Below, piece after piece: positions 9,140 through 22,900 of a stretch of 40,324 bases of DNA; the stretch's first letter is position 1, and every line of letters begins with the position of its first letter. Source of the DNA: Branchiostoma floridae (Eukaryota; Chordata; Leptocardii; Amphioxiformes; Branchiostomatidae); assembly GCF_000003815.2 (NCBI RefSeq), contig NC_049994.1:18750429-18790752 (forward strand), in the 5' to 3' direction. The translations under genes and the position numbers were made by a program. Below the pieces are notes generated by a model that was not told the DNA's origin, did not search any database, and saw only the letters and a program-made list of their open reading frames with translations.

Positions 9140-12100
9140 CTGGTGAAAGGAAATATAATAACGGTTAGTTCAACAACAAGGCCAGTACTAGTGACCGTGT
9201 ACAGGCCTTCGTCTTCCGGTTCCGTGTAGCTGATCTTCAGCGTTGCCTGGTCTTCCATAGTCACTCTATTCTTGTACCTGCAATAGCGGTTAAACAGGTA
9301 TGACATGGATACAACATCTTGCACTGTCGGGTAGTTGATCTTCAGGGTAGCTCTGTTCTTATACCTGATGATAGGCACGTCATAACTGTTAGTTCATCAT
9401 CAAGGACAGAAATAGGGAGTGTGTGTAGGACCTTGTCCGGCTCTGTGTAGCTGATCTTTAGAGTAGCCTGGTCTTCCATGGTCACTCTATTCTTGTACCT
9501 GCAATAGCGGTTAAACAGTTATAAAACGTCCTGGATACAACGTCTTTTATGTTGGGTAGTTGATCTTCAGGGTAGCCTGATCTTCCATGGTTACTCGGTT
9601 CTTATACCTGAGGCGTAATGATAACAACGGTAAGTTTAACACCACGTCCAGCACCACCGCTACAGTGTACAGGCCCTCATCTTCCGGCTCTGTGTAGCTG
9701 ATTGTTAGAGTAGCCTGGTCTTCCATGGTCACTCTATTCTTGTACCTGCAATAGCGGTTAAACAGTTAGGACGTGGATACAACATCTTCTACTGTCGGGT
9801 AGTTGATCTTCAGGGTAGCCTGGTCTTCCATGGTCACTCTGTTCTTATACCTGATGATAGGCACGTCATAACTGTTAGTTCATCATCAAGGACAGAAATA
9901 GGAAGTGTGTGTAGGACCTTGTCCGGCTCTGTGTAGCTGATCTTTAGAGTGGCCTGGTCTTCCATGGTTACTCTATTCTTGTACCTGCAATAGCGGTTAA
10001 ACAGTTATAAAACGTCCTGGATACCACATTTTCTACTGTCGGGTAGTTGATCTTCAGGGTAGCCTGGTATTCCATGGTCACCGCTCTGTTCGTATACCTG
10101 ATGATAGGCACGTCATAACTGTTAGTTCATCATCAAGGACAGAAATAGGGAGTGTGTGTAGGACCTTGTCCGGCTCTGTGTAGCCGATCTTTAGAGTTGC
10201 CTGGTCTTCCATCGTTACTCGGTTCTTATACCTGAGGCGTATAATAACAACTGTAAGTTTAACACCACGTCCAGCACCACCGCTACAGTGTACAAACACT
10301 CATCTTCCGGTTCTGTGTAGCTGATTTTCAGCGTAGCCTGGTCTTCCATGGTTACTCGGTTCTTGTACCTGCAATAGCGGTTAAACAGTTATAAAACGTC
10401 CCGGATACAACATCTTCTACTGTCGGGTAGTTGATCTTCAGGGTCGCCTGGTCTTCCATGGTCACCACTCTGTTCTTATACCTGATGATAGGCACGTTAT
10501 AACTGTTAGTTCATCATCAAGGACAGAAATAGGAAGTGTGTGTAGGACCTTGTCCGGTTCTGTGTAGCTGATCTTTAGAGTTGCCTGGTCTTCCATGGTT
10601 ACACGGTTCTTATACCTGAGGCGTAATAATAACAACTGTAAGTTTAACACCACGTCCAGCACCACCGCTACAGTGTACAGACCCTCATCTTCCGGTTCCG
10701 TGTAGCTGATTATTAGAGTGGCCTGGTCTTCCATAGTCACTCTATTCTTGTACCTGCAATAGCGGTTAAAACAGTTAACGTACTGGATACCACGTCTTCT
10801 ACGGTCGGGTAGTTGATCTTCAGGGTAGCCTGGTCTTCCATGGTCACTCTGTTCTTGTACCTGGCAATTGTGGTTAAAACAGTTATGAAACGTACTGGAT
10901 ACAACACCTTCTATTGTTGGGTAGTTGATTTTTAGGGTAGCCTGGTTCTCCATGGTTACTCGGTTCTTGCTCTAATGGCAGCACTAGCGACAGTGTACAG
11001 GCCCTCAACCTCTTTTTCTTTGTAGTTGATCTTTTGCGTCGCCTGGTCTTCCATCATCACTCTGTTCTTATACCTGATGTATGATGAGAACAATTGTTAG
11101 TTCAGCTCTAAGGATAGCAGTAGAGAAGGTGCACAGGCCCCCATCCTCCGGCTCCTTGTAGCTGGTCTTCAGCGTTGCCTGGTCTTCCATAGTCACTCGG
11201 TTCTTATACTTGATAAAAGAAATATAATACTAGTAACTGGAAAGGTTTATACATGTGCATGTAAGTGCACTGAAAGGTATATAAGTGCAAACTTCACTGT
11301 ACTTGTGTCATTTAGCCTCTAGCCAATGAAGAAGCTGTACATGGCAAAACTAGTTTAGCCAACAGGCTGAATGAAAGCTCAAAACTTGAACTATACGGCT
11401 CCAGATGTCTTTCTGAGGGACGACTGCAGTGTGCAAGATGTCGGTAGCTACTCAACTATATACTATATGCTTTAATACTAGTAACCGTTAGTTCAGCACC
11501 AAGGACAGCACTTGGCAAATATAGAAACTGGGTGTTACAAATCTCGGACTCTGTGTAGAGGATTTTTAACGTTAGTCTTCCATAGTCAATCTGTTCATAA
11601 ACCTGAGGTTATAAGGTTATAATGATTGTTAGTTCAGCACCAAGGGGAAGTATCTAAGGGATCCATTGTTATCGCCAGACATAAAGATGCCCCTTTCAGT
11701 GTTAATATATCAAAATATACTTAAATAGTCAATTCTGATGCAGATAAGTCAATCTGTCAGTAAGTAAGGGGACAAACCGTACATTCCAGTATAGGGTTAC
11801 GGATGAAATTAAGGGACAGACCGTTAATACCTGGCGTAGGAGTACTGCGACTGTGGCGTGAACATGAAGATGGTCTCCTTCTTGCCTCCGACCCCTCCCT
11901 CGATCTTACTCCAGATGATGGAAATGACGGGCTGCGTGCTGGAGAACGTCGCGGTCAGCTCGACGGGTTCTCCTCGTACGGCTCTGACCAAGGACGGGAC
12001 GTCGAGCCCTACCTGGGCGTGAACACCTGGAACATACAGGTACAGGTATGAACATCACACACACGGGACAAATATTCAGTGGGGAGGGGATAGTGTAGCT

Positions 12101-13482
12101 CTAGATGATGGAGATGACGGGCTGTGAGCTGGAGAACGTCGCGGTCAGCTCGACGGGTTCACCGCGTACGGCTCTGACCAAGGACGGGACGTCTAGCCCT
12201 ACCAGGGCGCCGACACCTGAAATATATATATGGGACGTATACTCAGTGAGAGGGGACATTGTTGTTGCCTGTTGTGCTGTCTATGGAAGCACAACTATGT
12301 GAATGCTTCAACTTGTTAAAAGTATGAATATGTATGTTTGTATGTATGTTGAGCTGTCAGGCTAAGGGGCTGACCAAGACTTCTGTTAGTAGTTGCGCCG
12401 ATGACACGTTACATGTGCAACGACTCTTTCATTTTACGGAACGGTTTCCTGACATGTAGTAGTAGTCACCGCGTGCACCGACAAAGAAAAATCTTAAACA
12501 GTATTGTACATTGATATTTTGAAGCAATGATGGGGCAGCTTGTCACTCTGTTTGCACGTAATCATCGCACATCTATATCCTATTTGTTTGCAGTTCCGAT
12601 CCACGTAATCATCGCACATCTGCATACACATTGCCAGTCATCAAGAATCAAATATGGGACTATGCTCAGTACTGTTAAGCGGCCGTGACCTTTGACATAT
12701 GACGTTCACGATGACTGCTCAAAGAAACCATAGGTGCATGTGTACATTTCTTGCTTATCATAATCTCTTTTTTTTAAGTTACGGAACAAGGACGATTACC
12801 TGATATATAGTACCCGCCGAAAATATAAAATCATAACCACGAGTGTATTTGAGATTCTGCATTAGTGCCTGTGTGTAGATAGCTTGTCATCTGTTCGCAG
12901 TTCTGATATCCGTAATCATCGCACATCTAAATCCACATTATCATTCATCAACAATCATATGCTCTGTAGGGAGGAGATAGTAAGGCGACCGTGACCTTTT
13001 GCATCTGACGTTCAGAATGACTGCTCAAACAGACTATAGCTGTGTACTTTTTTGCTTATCATGACCCCCCCCTTTTTTTTTAAATTACGGAAAGGACATA
13101 TAGTACCCGCCGAAAATATGAAATCATAACCACGAGTGTATTGAGATTCTGATCAGTGTGTAGATAGCTTGTCATCCGGTTGCAGTTCCGATCCACATTG
13201 TTAATCACCCTGTTTAGAGAAGTCACAAAGTATTATCCCAACTTCCCCACATTGACAGACGAACAGAAAGCCACTTTTCTCTTGAAATCGCAGAACCCAC
13301 AAATTTTAGAAAATGTGGGGCCTTTCGTCTCCCTCTGCTTCCCGAAAAAGAAGTCAAACCCAACCTGTTTAGAAATAGCCAACACTAGTATTAGATTAGA
13401 ATATTGTTTATGACTGTCCATTGTCACTATGTGTATATCATGTACTTGTAATTAGCCCTCGGGCACGAACTTGCAAATAAAC

Positions 13483-13528
<46 letters not shown>

Positions 13529-16500
13529 TCAAGAATCAAACACGGGACGTACGCTCTGTAGGGAGGGAATAGTATCTGACGTTTACAGCGATTGCTGAGA
13601 GTATAGCTGTGTACATTTTTTGCTTATAATAATCTCTTTTTTTAGTTACGGAACTAGGACGTTATGCAGGCATAAAGAACCCGTCGAAATCATAAACCCG
13701 AGTGTATACTGAGATCCCGATCAGTGCCCGTGTGTGGATAGCTTGTCATCTGTTCGCAGTTCCGATACGAGTAATCAGTGCACATCTGTGTCCCATTGTC
13801 ATGCATCAAACATCATATACATGTACAGGACGTATGCTAAATAGGGAGGGGATATATAGTAAAGCGACCATGGTCATTTGACAACTAACATTTACAGTGA
13901 CTGCTCTGGAAGATGTAGCTAAATGTGTACATTTCTTTTTGTGCTTGTCACAATCTCTTTTTTCTTTGATTTCAGTTACAGAACAGGACGGTTTCCAGGC
14001 ATATGATACCCGCCGAAATCATGAAATCATAACACGAGAGTATATTGAGATTCAGCATGGGTTTCGTGTGTGGACAGCTTGTCATCTGTTCGCAGTTCCG
14101 ATACGAATAATCAGCGCACATCTGTATCCACATTGTCATGCATCAAACACTGCCGAGGTGCTGACAAGGAAACTCATGAATTATGCCGGAATCGTGCCCA
14201 GAGTCGATTTATGTGGTAATATTTCTTCACATCGTTGTGGTATAATCTTAGTTTACAGACACAATGTTGCATCGCATTCTAACCTTATTCTAGCTAAACC
14301 GCCAGATTCAGATTCAGCTTTATTGGTCCTTGACATGGCAAATGACATTATACATGCCACATGAAATGCGCCAAGAATTACATTCCATAAAATCTTTGTT
14401 ATTTACAATCCACAAACATACATAATCACATTTTGTTAAAAATACTTAGACACTGGCTTACATATAGCAGTGGCGGAGAGAAAAGTGGGCATAACTATGT
14501 CAGCAAACAATAACGTCCGTAGAATTTACAAGAAAAAAATTAACTACATGTATATTCTGTACAGACACAGTACTAGTGACCTATCGCCACAGAGCCGCCA
14601 TCTTGATAGAGCAATTTTATTGCTCAAGGAACAAAGGAGAGTTCATGTCTCTTGGTCTTACTCTTTGTCAGTGCCCGGTAGCGTCCTTCGCGACGGAGGC
14701 TATAACAATTTATCTGGGGTGGGGCAATGGACTCGTTCAGAGGAGAACTACTGTCCTACTACTACCACCGCATTCAATAACTTTTAGTGTTACTACCTTC
14801 TTAGTAATACCAGCAACTTAATTTGATACAACTGTACTTGATGATAAATGTAAATCTGTTTACATGTAAATATCTATCATTACAATGTATAACGTTATAT
14901 GCTACATGTACGACTGTATTTTAACTGGTAAATCATCCTATTCCATGATATGATTCTAGTGCATTGCAATGTACTGGCAACAGTTCAGCCACATGGTTGC
15001 TACAGTGGGTCACTTTTTATTTTTATCAAATAAACCATTTACACATATTTTATACCTTAGTCTTGCTACGGGTGCACATCTAATGATTAAAACCATGTAC
15101 AATGATTATAACATCAATCATAACAGTGTTGCTTTCTATGTAGATAACTNNNNNNNNNNNNNNNNNNNNNNNNNNNNNNNNNNNNNNNNNNNNNNNNNNN
15201 NNNNNNNNNNNNNNNNNNNNNNNNNNNNNNNNNNNNNNNNNNNNNNNNNTGGTTAAACCAGTTTTCTAGTTCGCTGTACTGGTATTGAATTGTTCTGACT
15301 AGTTCATTCTGCTTTTGCTGAAGAAGAGTGATGGATGTCACTCGAAACGTCCGGAAGAAAATATCCGTTTTTTATCCAGTTGTAGAGATTGAATTGTATT
15401 TGGAAAATGTACATGATGATATCTGATATCACAATGTATAACGTAATGTTACATGCTACAGCTATATTTCAACTGCTAAATTACCCTGTTCTATGATATG
15501 GTTCTAAAGCATTGTAATGTTCTGGCAACAATTCAGCGGGGCAAAGCGGGGCACTTTACTTACAGTTCACTTTCTCTTCACTACCAGTTCATTTTTATTC
15601 TATTTTCAGTCGACTTTCAATCTACACCTTTCTTCCGAACCACTTGTCCTTTACTTCCAGTTCGCTTTCATTTTACTTGCAGTTCATTCTCTTGACTTCC
15701 AGATCAGTTTTATTCAATTTTCAGTCGACTTCCATTCTCCTTTCAATTCACTTTCACATCCAAATAATTTTTCCTTTATTTACTGTTCACTGGCACTTTA
15801 CTTGCAGTTCATTCTCTTGACTTCTAGGTCATCTTTATTCCATTTCCAGTTCACTTTTACTCTGCTATAGCTACCTAATCACTTGTTCTTTATTCTGAAT
15901 CACTTGTCCTGAATTTCTAGTTCACTTTCCGTTTCACAATCATGCATCCTTTCTCTCCATAATTTGTCCCCAGACTCTAGACCAGTCCTGCCAGCCTCTA
16001 GAGGAAACCCCACTCAGTGATGTTTCCGCCCCATATAATAATCAATACCGGGCCCGATCTTCACTTTCTTCCAAATCACTGTCACGTCACTTCCAGTTCA
16101 ATTCCAAGTTTCTTCCGAATCACTTTCATTTCACTTTCTCTTCATCACCAGATCCTTATCATTCTATTTTTACTTCATTTTCAGTCTACTTTCAATTCAC
16201 TTTAACTTTTCTTCTAAATCTACTGCCCCTAAATGTCCAGTTCACTTTCATTCTACTTGCAGAGCACTTTCCGTTTCACACTGCGTCTGTTTCTCCATGA
16301 ACCATCCCCAGACTCTAGGCCAGTCTTGCCCGTCTCCGGAGGAAACCCCACTCAGTGATGTTTCCGCCCCATGAAATAATCAATACCGGACCCTGATCTT
16401 CACTTTCTTCCAAATCACTGTCACGTCACTTCCAGTTCAATTCCAAGTTTCTTCCGAATCACTTTCATTTCACTTTCTCTTCATCACCAGATCCTTATCA

Positions 16501-16888
16501 TTCTATTTTTACTTCATTTTCAGTCTACTTTCAATTCACTTTAACTTTTCTTCTAAATCTACTGCCCCTAAATGTCCAGTTCACTTTCATTCTACTTGCA
16601 GAGCACTTTCCGTTTCACACTGCGTCTGTTTCTCCATGAACCATCCCCAGACTCTAGACCAGCCGTGTCCGTCTCCGGAGGAAACCCCACTAAGTGAAGT
16701 TTCCGCCCCATGAAATAATCAATATCGGACCTGATCTCCGACACACTTATAGGTCAGGGTTTGCTCGCGCTCAGTTTGTCTGCTTCTTTTCTACAGTCAA
16801 AAGTTGTTGTGACGTTGTGTACATATCTAGATCTATATCTATATCTAGAGAGAGAGAGAGAAAGAAAGAGAGAAAGAGAGAGAGAGAC

Positions 16889-16928
<40 letters not shown>

Positions 16929-19900
16929 GAGAGAGTCAGAGAGAGAGTCAGAGAGAGAGAGAGAGAGAGTCTAGAGGAAACCCCACTCAGTGAAGTTTCC
17001 GCCCCATGAAATAATCAATAACGGAACTCTGATCTCAACACTTAGCGGTCAGGGTTTGGTCATGGTGAGTTTATTGTCTGCTGATTTCATATGGTCAAGA
17101 GAAGATCGCTGCACTTTCTTATTGCCGTCGCCGTTGTTGTGACGCTGTGTACCTATCTATATCCATCCATCTATCTTTAATCTATCTATCTCCCCTAACT
17201 CTTTCTCTCTCGCTAGCTCTTACTCTCCCCCTCTTTCTCTATATATGTGTATCTCTATATTCCTCCTCTCTTCTCTCTCTCACTATGTGTATATAGAGAT
17301 CTCTCTTAATCTTCCTCTCCCCCCTCCCTCTTTCTCTCTCCCTCTCTCTATATATGTAGCTCTATATCCCTTTCTCTCTCGCTAGCTCTCTCTCCCCCTC
17401 TCTATGTGTGTGTATCTCTATGATTCCTCCTCTCTTCTCTCTCTCACTATGTATATATAGAGATCTCTCTTAATCTGTCTCTCCCCCCTCCCTCTTTCTC
17501 TCTCTCTCTCTCCCTGTCTCTATACATGTATATGTAGCTCTATATTCCTCCTTTCCCCCCTCTCTCTATATAATAATAATAATAATAATAACTTTATTGC
17601 ACAACAGTTGTACGGGGTACAAAGTATGGCATCTACATAACTATATATATATTGGGAGAGTGACTGAGAGAGAGAGAGAGAGGGAGAGAGAGAAGGAGAG
17701 AGAGAGGGAGAAAGAGAGAGATAAAGAAAGAATTTTTGAGAGGGACAGAGAAATATTCTCCACTTTTCGGAGCTGTGCTCTATAGACTGAATGGTACATG
17801 TCATGTGGCGTAACCGCCTCCAAATACTGTGCCCTAGACACAGTGCATAACAAAGGGCCTATTAAAGTAAGTAAGACACAGTGCGTAACAACCCCACTGC
17901 CCCTACAGCAATAAAGTGCTATATGCAGGGCTCGAAATTCATTTTTGGGATTAGCATAAAAAATTGGGTGCACTAAAATTTTTTTGGGTGCACCACTTAA
18001 GTTTAAGTCAAAACCTAATAAGACTTCTTATACAACTACCACAACAGACATTTTTATTATTTTTCTAACACTAAGATGTCAAGAATATGATTTATATTAG
18101 TATACTTGATATCTTTACATACATAAACCTAATAAAATATTTGGATGCACCCTGTGCACCCATAGAAAAAATTGGGTGCACAGCTCCAATTTTGGGTGCA
18201 CCTGGTATTTCGAGCCCTGTATATGGGACTACCTTTCCCCAAACCCCAGCCTCTCCCCTGCCCGGCTGTTCCCGCCAGCCCATCGGATCGATCCCGGTTC
18301 CCAGTCGGGCGTGTCTGCATTTCACGCCCGATAACTCATCACCATCGACCCGGCGGACGCAGACTGCCTGCTTTATGACTGGTCTGGGCGAGGGAGGTCG
18401 GTAGCCTCATAGCAGGCTTACGGGGTAGCCTCCTTAAAGGCTGGGTCACACCTGCGTATATATTTACGTCCGTATGAGGCGCGCATGGGAGTATTTACCT
18501 CCACCAGGCCCCACAGGTCGTTGTTAAAATAAATCATTATAGAAATTGGACAAACGTAAACAGGTAACATGTCAGCGAAGTTAGCTGGGTCGTTAACCAT
18601 ACTTCTCGGTCAGCTAACTCATCTGACATGGTATGTATCTATATTTGTCCAATTTGTACTATTTTTCCCGCGACCTGTGGAGCCTGGTAGAGACTAAGAG
18701 CGTCATACGCACCTCAAACGGACTTGAATATATACGCATGTAATAGGCCTATTACGTTAGGTACCAATTCCCAACCTCGGTGCTTTCAGAAACAAAACAA
18801 AAATGATATCATAGGCAACAAAACACACAGAACGTAAACAAAATTATTCATGGGCATAATGTATATATTATATGTTATATTCCTTGATAAACTCTGTTAT
18901 TTTTCGGTTTTCGTTTCAGTTTTCACCTGGCTAAATAATAGAACTTAAAACTGTTTTACTGCATTTCCAAAAGAGCCTGCAGGGTGTCCAATATTTCAGT
19001 CATCCTTTTCAAGGGAAGAAAGAAGGAAGACAAAAATGACAAAGGCTCTCTGATAACATTTTGAATCATATCGTATCGTGCACGAACTAACCCGTCAACC
19101 CATCCGTTCAGCGAAGGTCATTAATTAAAGCCGGGGTACAAAAGGCGTGTGACGTCACGGCCGGGCCGCCAGCTGGCGGGGTGTGTCCCCGTGACCTCTG
19201 ACCTCTCGGCCCGTCCATCAGTTTTGTTCTTTAATAACAGTTTGACTAACGGTGGGCCAAGCGTTTATGTCGTTTAGACTGTGCCTGGATAAAAGGTTCT
19301 ATAGAACACAATGAAACGCAAATATCCTTCACATAATAGTCCTAAACAAGTGGACACTGTATATGCTGCTCTAGACCATTTATATGCAAGCTTTTTTAAT
19401 GTGCTATTAGAATATTGGTATTGATTAAAATCCTTCCCATGTTAAATTCCATTTATATGACCCTTGTATTATCGACTTTGTGTCTGTCAGCAGGGTAAGT
19501 CCTTTGAAATAGCCACAGACTGCTGTTTCGTACTGAAAAGCCAAACAAATAGATAGATAGATGGATAAATGATATTAAAGGCAACCTAAGCAATATTACA
19601 GCGTCAAAGTGGAAATATTCTGAATAAGGCAATCTGCATGATATTGACATCTACTGCACTGTATTCTCACATTTACATCATCATTTCATACTTTGAGCGG
19701 TTAAAAACGGCCCAGAGACAAGTTGCACGAGGATATTCCTTATTATTGTACCCCCCAAAAATAAGGACTTGATCTGGAATCCTTGTGCAACTCGTTCCCG
19801 CGCCGTTTTTAATGGCCCAATTTATGAAATAATGATGTAAATGTGCTAAAATAGTGGATTAGATGTCAATATTATACAGACTGCCTTATACAGAATATTT

Positions 19901-22900
19901 CCACTTTTAACAATGCTTAGGTTGCCTTTAATCACATGATCGTTGTGGTTTTCCGATTTTGTTGCGATTCAAATTAAGTCTAAAACGCATCGCTATCATT
20001 ACAGTCCGTCCTTAAAAATCGCCGCTATCCAAATCTAGCCACTTAATATGATCTTTTATGGGTATTTTATTGTGTAATCTCTCTTAATCTTTTCATTGAA
20101 CTTGAAAAGCCTGTATACGGGCTACAATAGAGAAAGATTTGGTAAAGGTAAAACCGCGAATAGACAATGGCTAAACGCCCACGGCGAAGCCTGCATACCG
20201 AGACTAGCGAAGGAACACCATCCGCTTCGGGACGGAATTATTCCTCATTAAACCCAACCCCAGCTTATTCCATCAGCCGATAGAGAAAAAAAGACACGGC
20301 AGACAAAACGCCCACAGCGAAGCCTGCAAAGCGAGACTAGCCGAGAAACACCAGCCTGAGTGTATATTAGTATAGTACCGAAATACACGGAGGTAAATGT
20401 TGGCCCACGGCGAAGCCTGCATAGCTAGACTAGCTAAGAGCCACAGCCGTATTGGGACGGAATTATTCCTCATAAAATCCAATCCCGGCTTATGTCATCA
20501 ACCGAAATAGAACGAAAGACGTGGAAACGGAATAATACCTTATCTAACCCAGAGAAAGACACGACAATGGTGAAATGCCCACGGCGAAACCTGCATAGCG
20601 AGACTACCCGAGCATTGGGACGGAATTATTCCACATAAAATCCAATCCCGGCTTATTTCATCAGCCGATGATTGCGCGCGGAAATTGTTCCCGGGCCAAT
20701 TTGCCACAAACACGGCTAAAGTAGCCGGTAATGTGATCTGTGCGGGGAGACGGCTCATCAATCGATCGTCATGGAAACCGCCGGTTTTATACAAAATTAG
20801 AGTAAGAAATGTCGGTATTTGTTCATTTTTGTTCAGTCGGGACCCATTCTTAGTTGTATTTTTTCACTTTTCTACGTCTTGCTTTATGTTAGTGTTCTTT
20901 GCTCGTCATTCTATCCTATTTATGTTTCCCAAAGCGTAAACAAAGAGTCTAAAATGGGCTTTTTAAATTTATATTTTATTTATTTTATTTTTATTTCTGT
21001 AATCTTTTTCCAGGGTGTTCCAAGCTCAGTGCTCTTGCACTGCTTTTCAGTGGAGCCCTGCGTGTTACATAAAAGAAATTAAACATATTCATCACAAACA
21101 TAGGCAAACATAAATAGACAGCAATAAATGAAATGATTAAATAACAATGGTAATGAAACTAATGTAAACAATAATACTAATCGTAACAATAGATGCTGCT
21201 AGTGATGATGATATCAATACAAATGATGAATGAAAATAATGGTACGAAACTAAAGAAAACAATAATGATAATAACAAAATAAATACTATCAAGTTGTCAT
21301 TTTCATTGAGTGGTCAGAGGTCAGGCTAGCCAAGCCCTGCATTTGGTTTTAAAGGTAGATTTTGACGTGCAGCTTTCTCATATCAAACCCCACGTTCCAT
21401 ACTGTTTTGGTTCTTATTTTATAACCGTCCATTTCATCTTCTTTTATAAAATACATGTCTTTTGCAATCAAAGTATTAACACTTTAATATTGACATATGT
21501 GTGTGTTTTTGACGTTTTAATTAGTCGTTTGGAAAAGCGTCACTGCCACTGATCTAAAAGTCAATCCTGTCTTAGTTCATTTTCGATCATTACAATTACG
21601 TTAATTGGCTAGGAAAAGATTACGGAAATGACTCACCAATATCGGTTGTCTTATTGACATTTTCGAAGAGCTTCGCTACCAAACATGACGCAAAATGAGA
21701 ATCTAAAATAAATTTGTCATTTCCGTCTTGAAAATCAACCCTGTGCTGTTTCATTTTCGATAATTACAATTACATTAATTGGTAAGATAATGAATCGCGG
21801 AAGTGACTCACCGATGCAATAAGTGGAATCGTGGCCAGTCAATTAGTATTTTCGAAGAGCTTCGCTTCCAAATTTCCAATACTGAGAATAAAAAAATAAA
21901 AAAAACTTGAACTTCTCCTCTCCTGAACTAGAGTTTCGCCGATGATAGTCAGGCCATGTTGATTTGATTCTACGGATGGCATCCGCGCGCGCATCAATTT
22001 TGGCCGTTTCCAAAAGAAATGCTTTTAAACTACACTGTAAATAGTAACAAAGCATTTACACTTTGAATTGCCGAAATTAATACTAATGTCATAGAATGCC
22101 AAAGTAAAATCCCAACGTCAAAGAAGATGTGACAGAACAAAAATGAAAATGTCGTGTTGGTATACCTCACTGAATGTGTTTAGTCATTTTGTTAATCCTT
22201 TCTGGCTATTTAGATTTCATACCGAAGGCAACTTTTTTCCCCAAACTTTTTTTTTTATCCGCACGCTCGCATCAGATTTGGGTTTTTAGAAGATGTCATC
22301 CATACAATCAAATCAACATGGCCTTAGATCAATCGGCAACAAAATGAGGTACTAAAAAAAGCACCCTGGCGTGATATCCGCTCTCCAAGTGGTTTAATCA
22401 TTTGCGAGATCTTCTCTTCCACAAGTTCTGGGAAATGAAGATGTAAAACTTGGAGTACTTCCTGCTTGAAACATGACACCATTTCTCTATAATTGTCATT
22501 AGGCCGGATTAACTCAATTGTTTGGTTAGTGGATTCGGAAAAAGATAATCCTAAACTCTGTATCTGTATCTATATAGCCGGTATAACCACCCTTCGGCGT
22601 AACTCACCAGCTTCTGTATCTTATAGCCGGTATAACCGCCGTTCGGCGTAACACACCAGCTTATACCACACAAACTAACAGGAAATAGTATTCTTATTGT
22701 GAATATTGGGCTATAATCAAGTATGTCTTCGTCTATCTATTGTGCTTGTACTTGATGTCTTGTAAGAATGATCATATCATAGACCAAATATGTAATTATA
22801 CAGTATTGAGTATTGATATCTCCTCCCAATCTTTACTTGCACGTTCATCCCTCGAGTTTTTGCTACAATGCCGGAGAACAAAGAGATTGATTACGCATAT

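Larger units (their letters stand above)
14840..15560. repeat. Duplicated block flanking the assembly gap
   Basis: The stretch tcacaatgtataacgtta...gctacatg..., ctgtattttaactgg, ccatgatatg.ttcta, gcattg.aatgt.ctggcaaca.ttcag at about 14878-15010 recurs at about 15428-15560, roughly 550 bp away, with the N run between the copies. Confidence 0.75.

Noticed and set aside
10462-10953. A 163-codon minus-strand frame taken as a multi-repeat protein
   Set aside because: It is read-through across exon pieces, acceptors and introns of the junction array; the intron parts are translated as RYCRYKNRV-like linkers.
9140-11625. A Dscam-like cluster of mutually exclusive Ig exons
   Set aside because: The units lack the 3' half of the exon and any donor comparable to CTCG|GTCAGT; they end at varying points and run straight into copied intron sequence. 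Only the last unit is a complete exon.
14470-14821. Overlapping plus-strand frames of 81-105 codons
   Set aside because: No motif or homology recognised; two overlapping frames of similar length suggest chance openness.
16694-17009. Arg/Glu-rich frames
   Set aside because: Pure translation of the (GA)n microsatellite.
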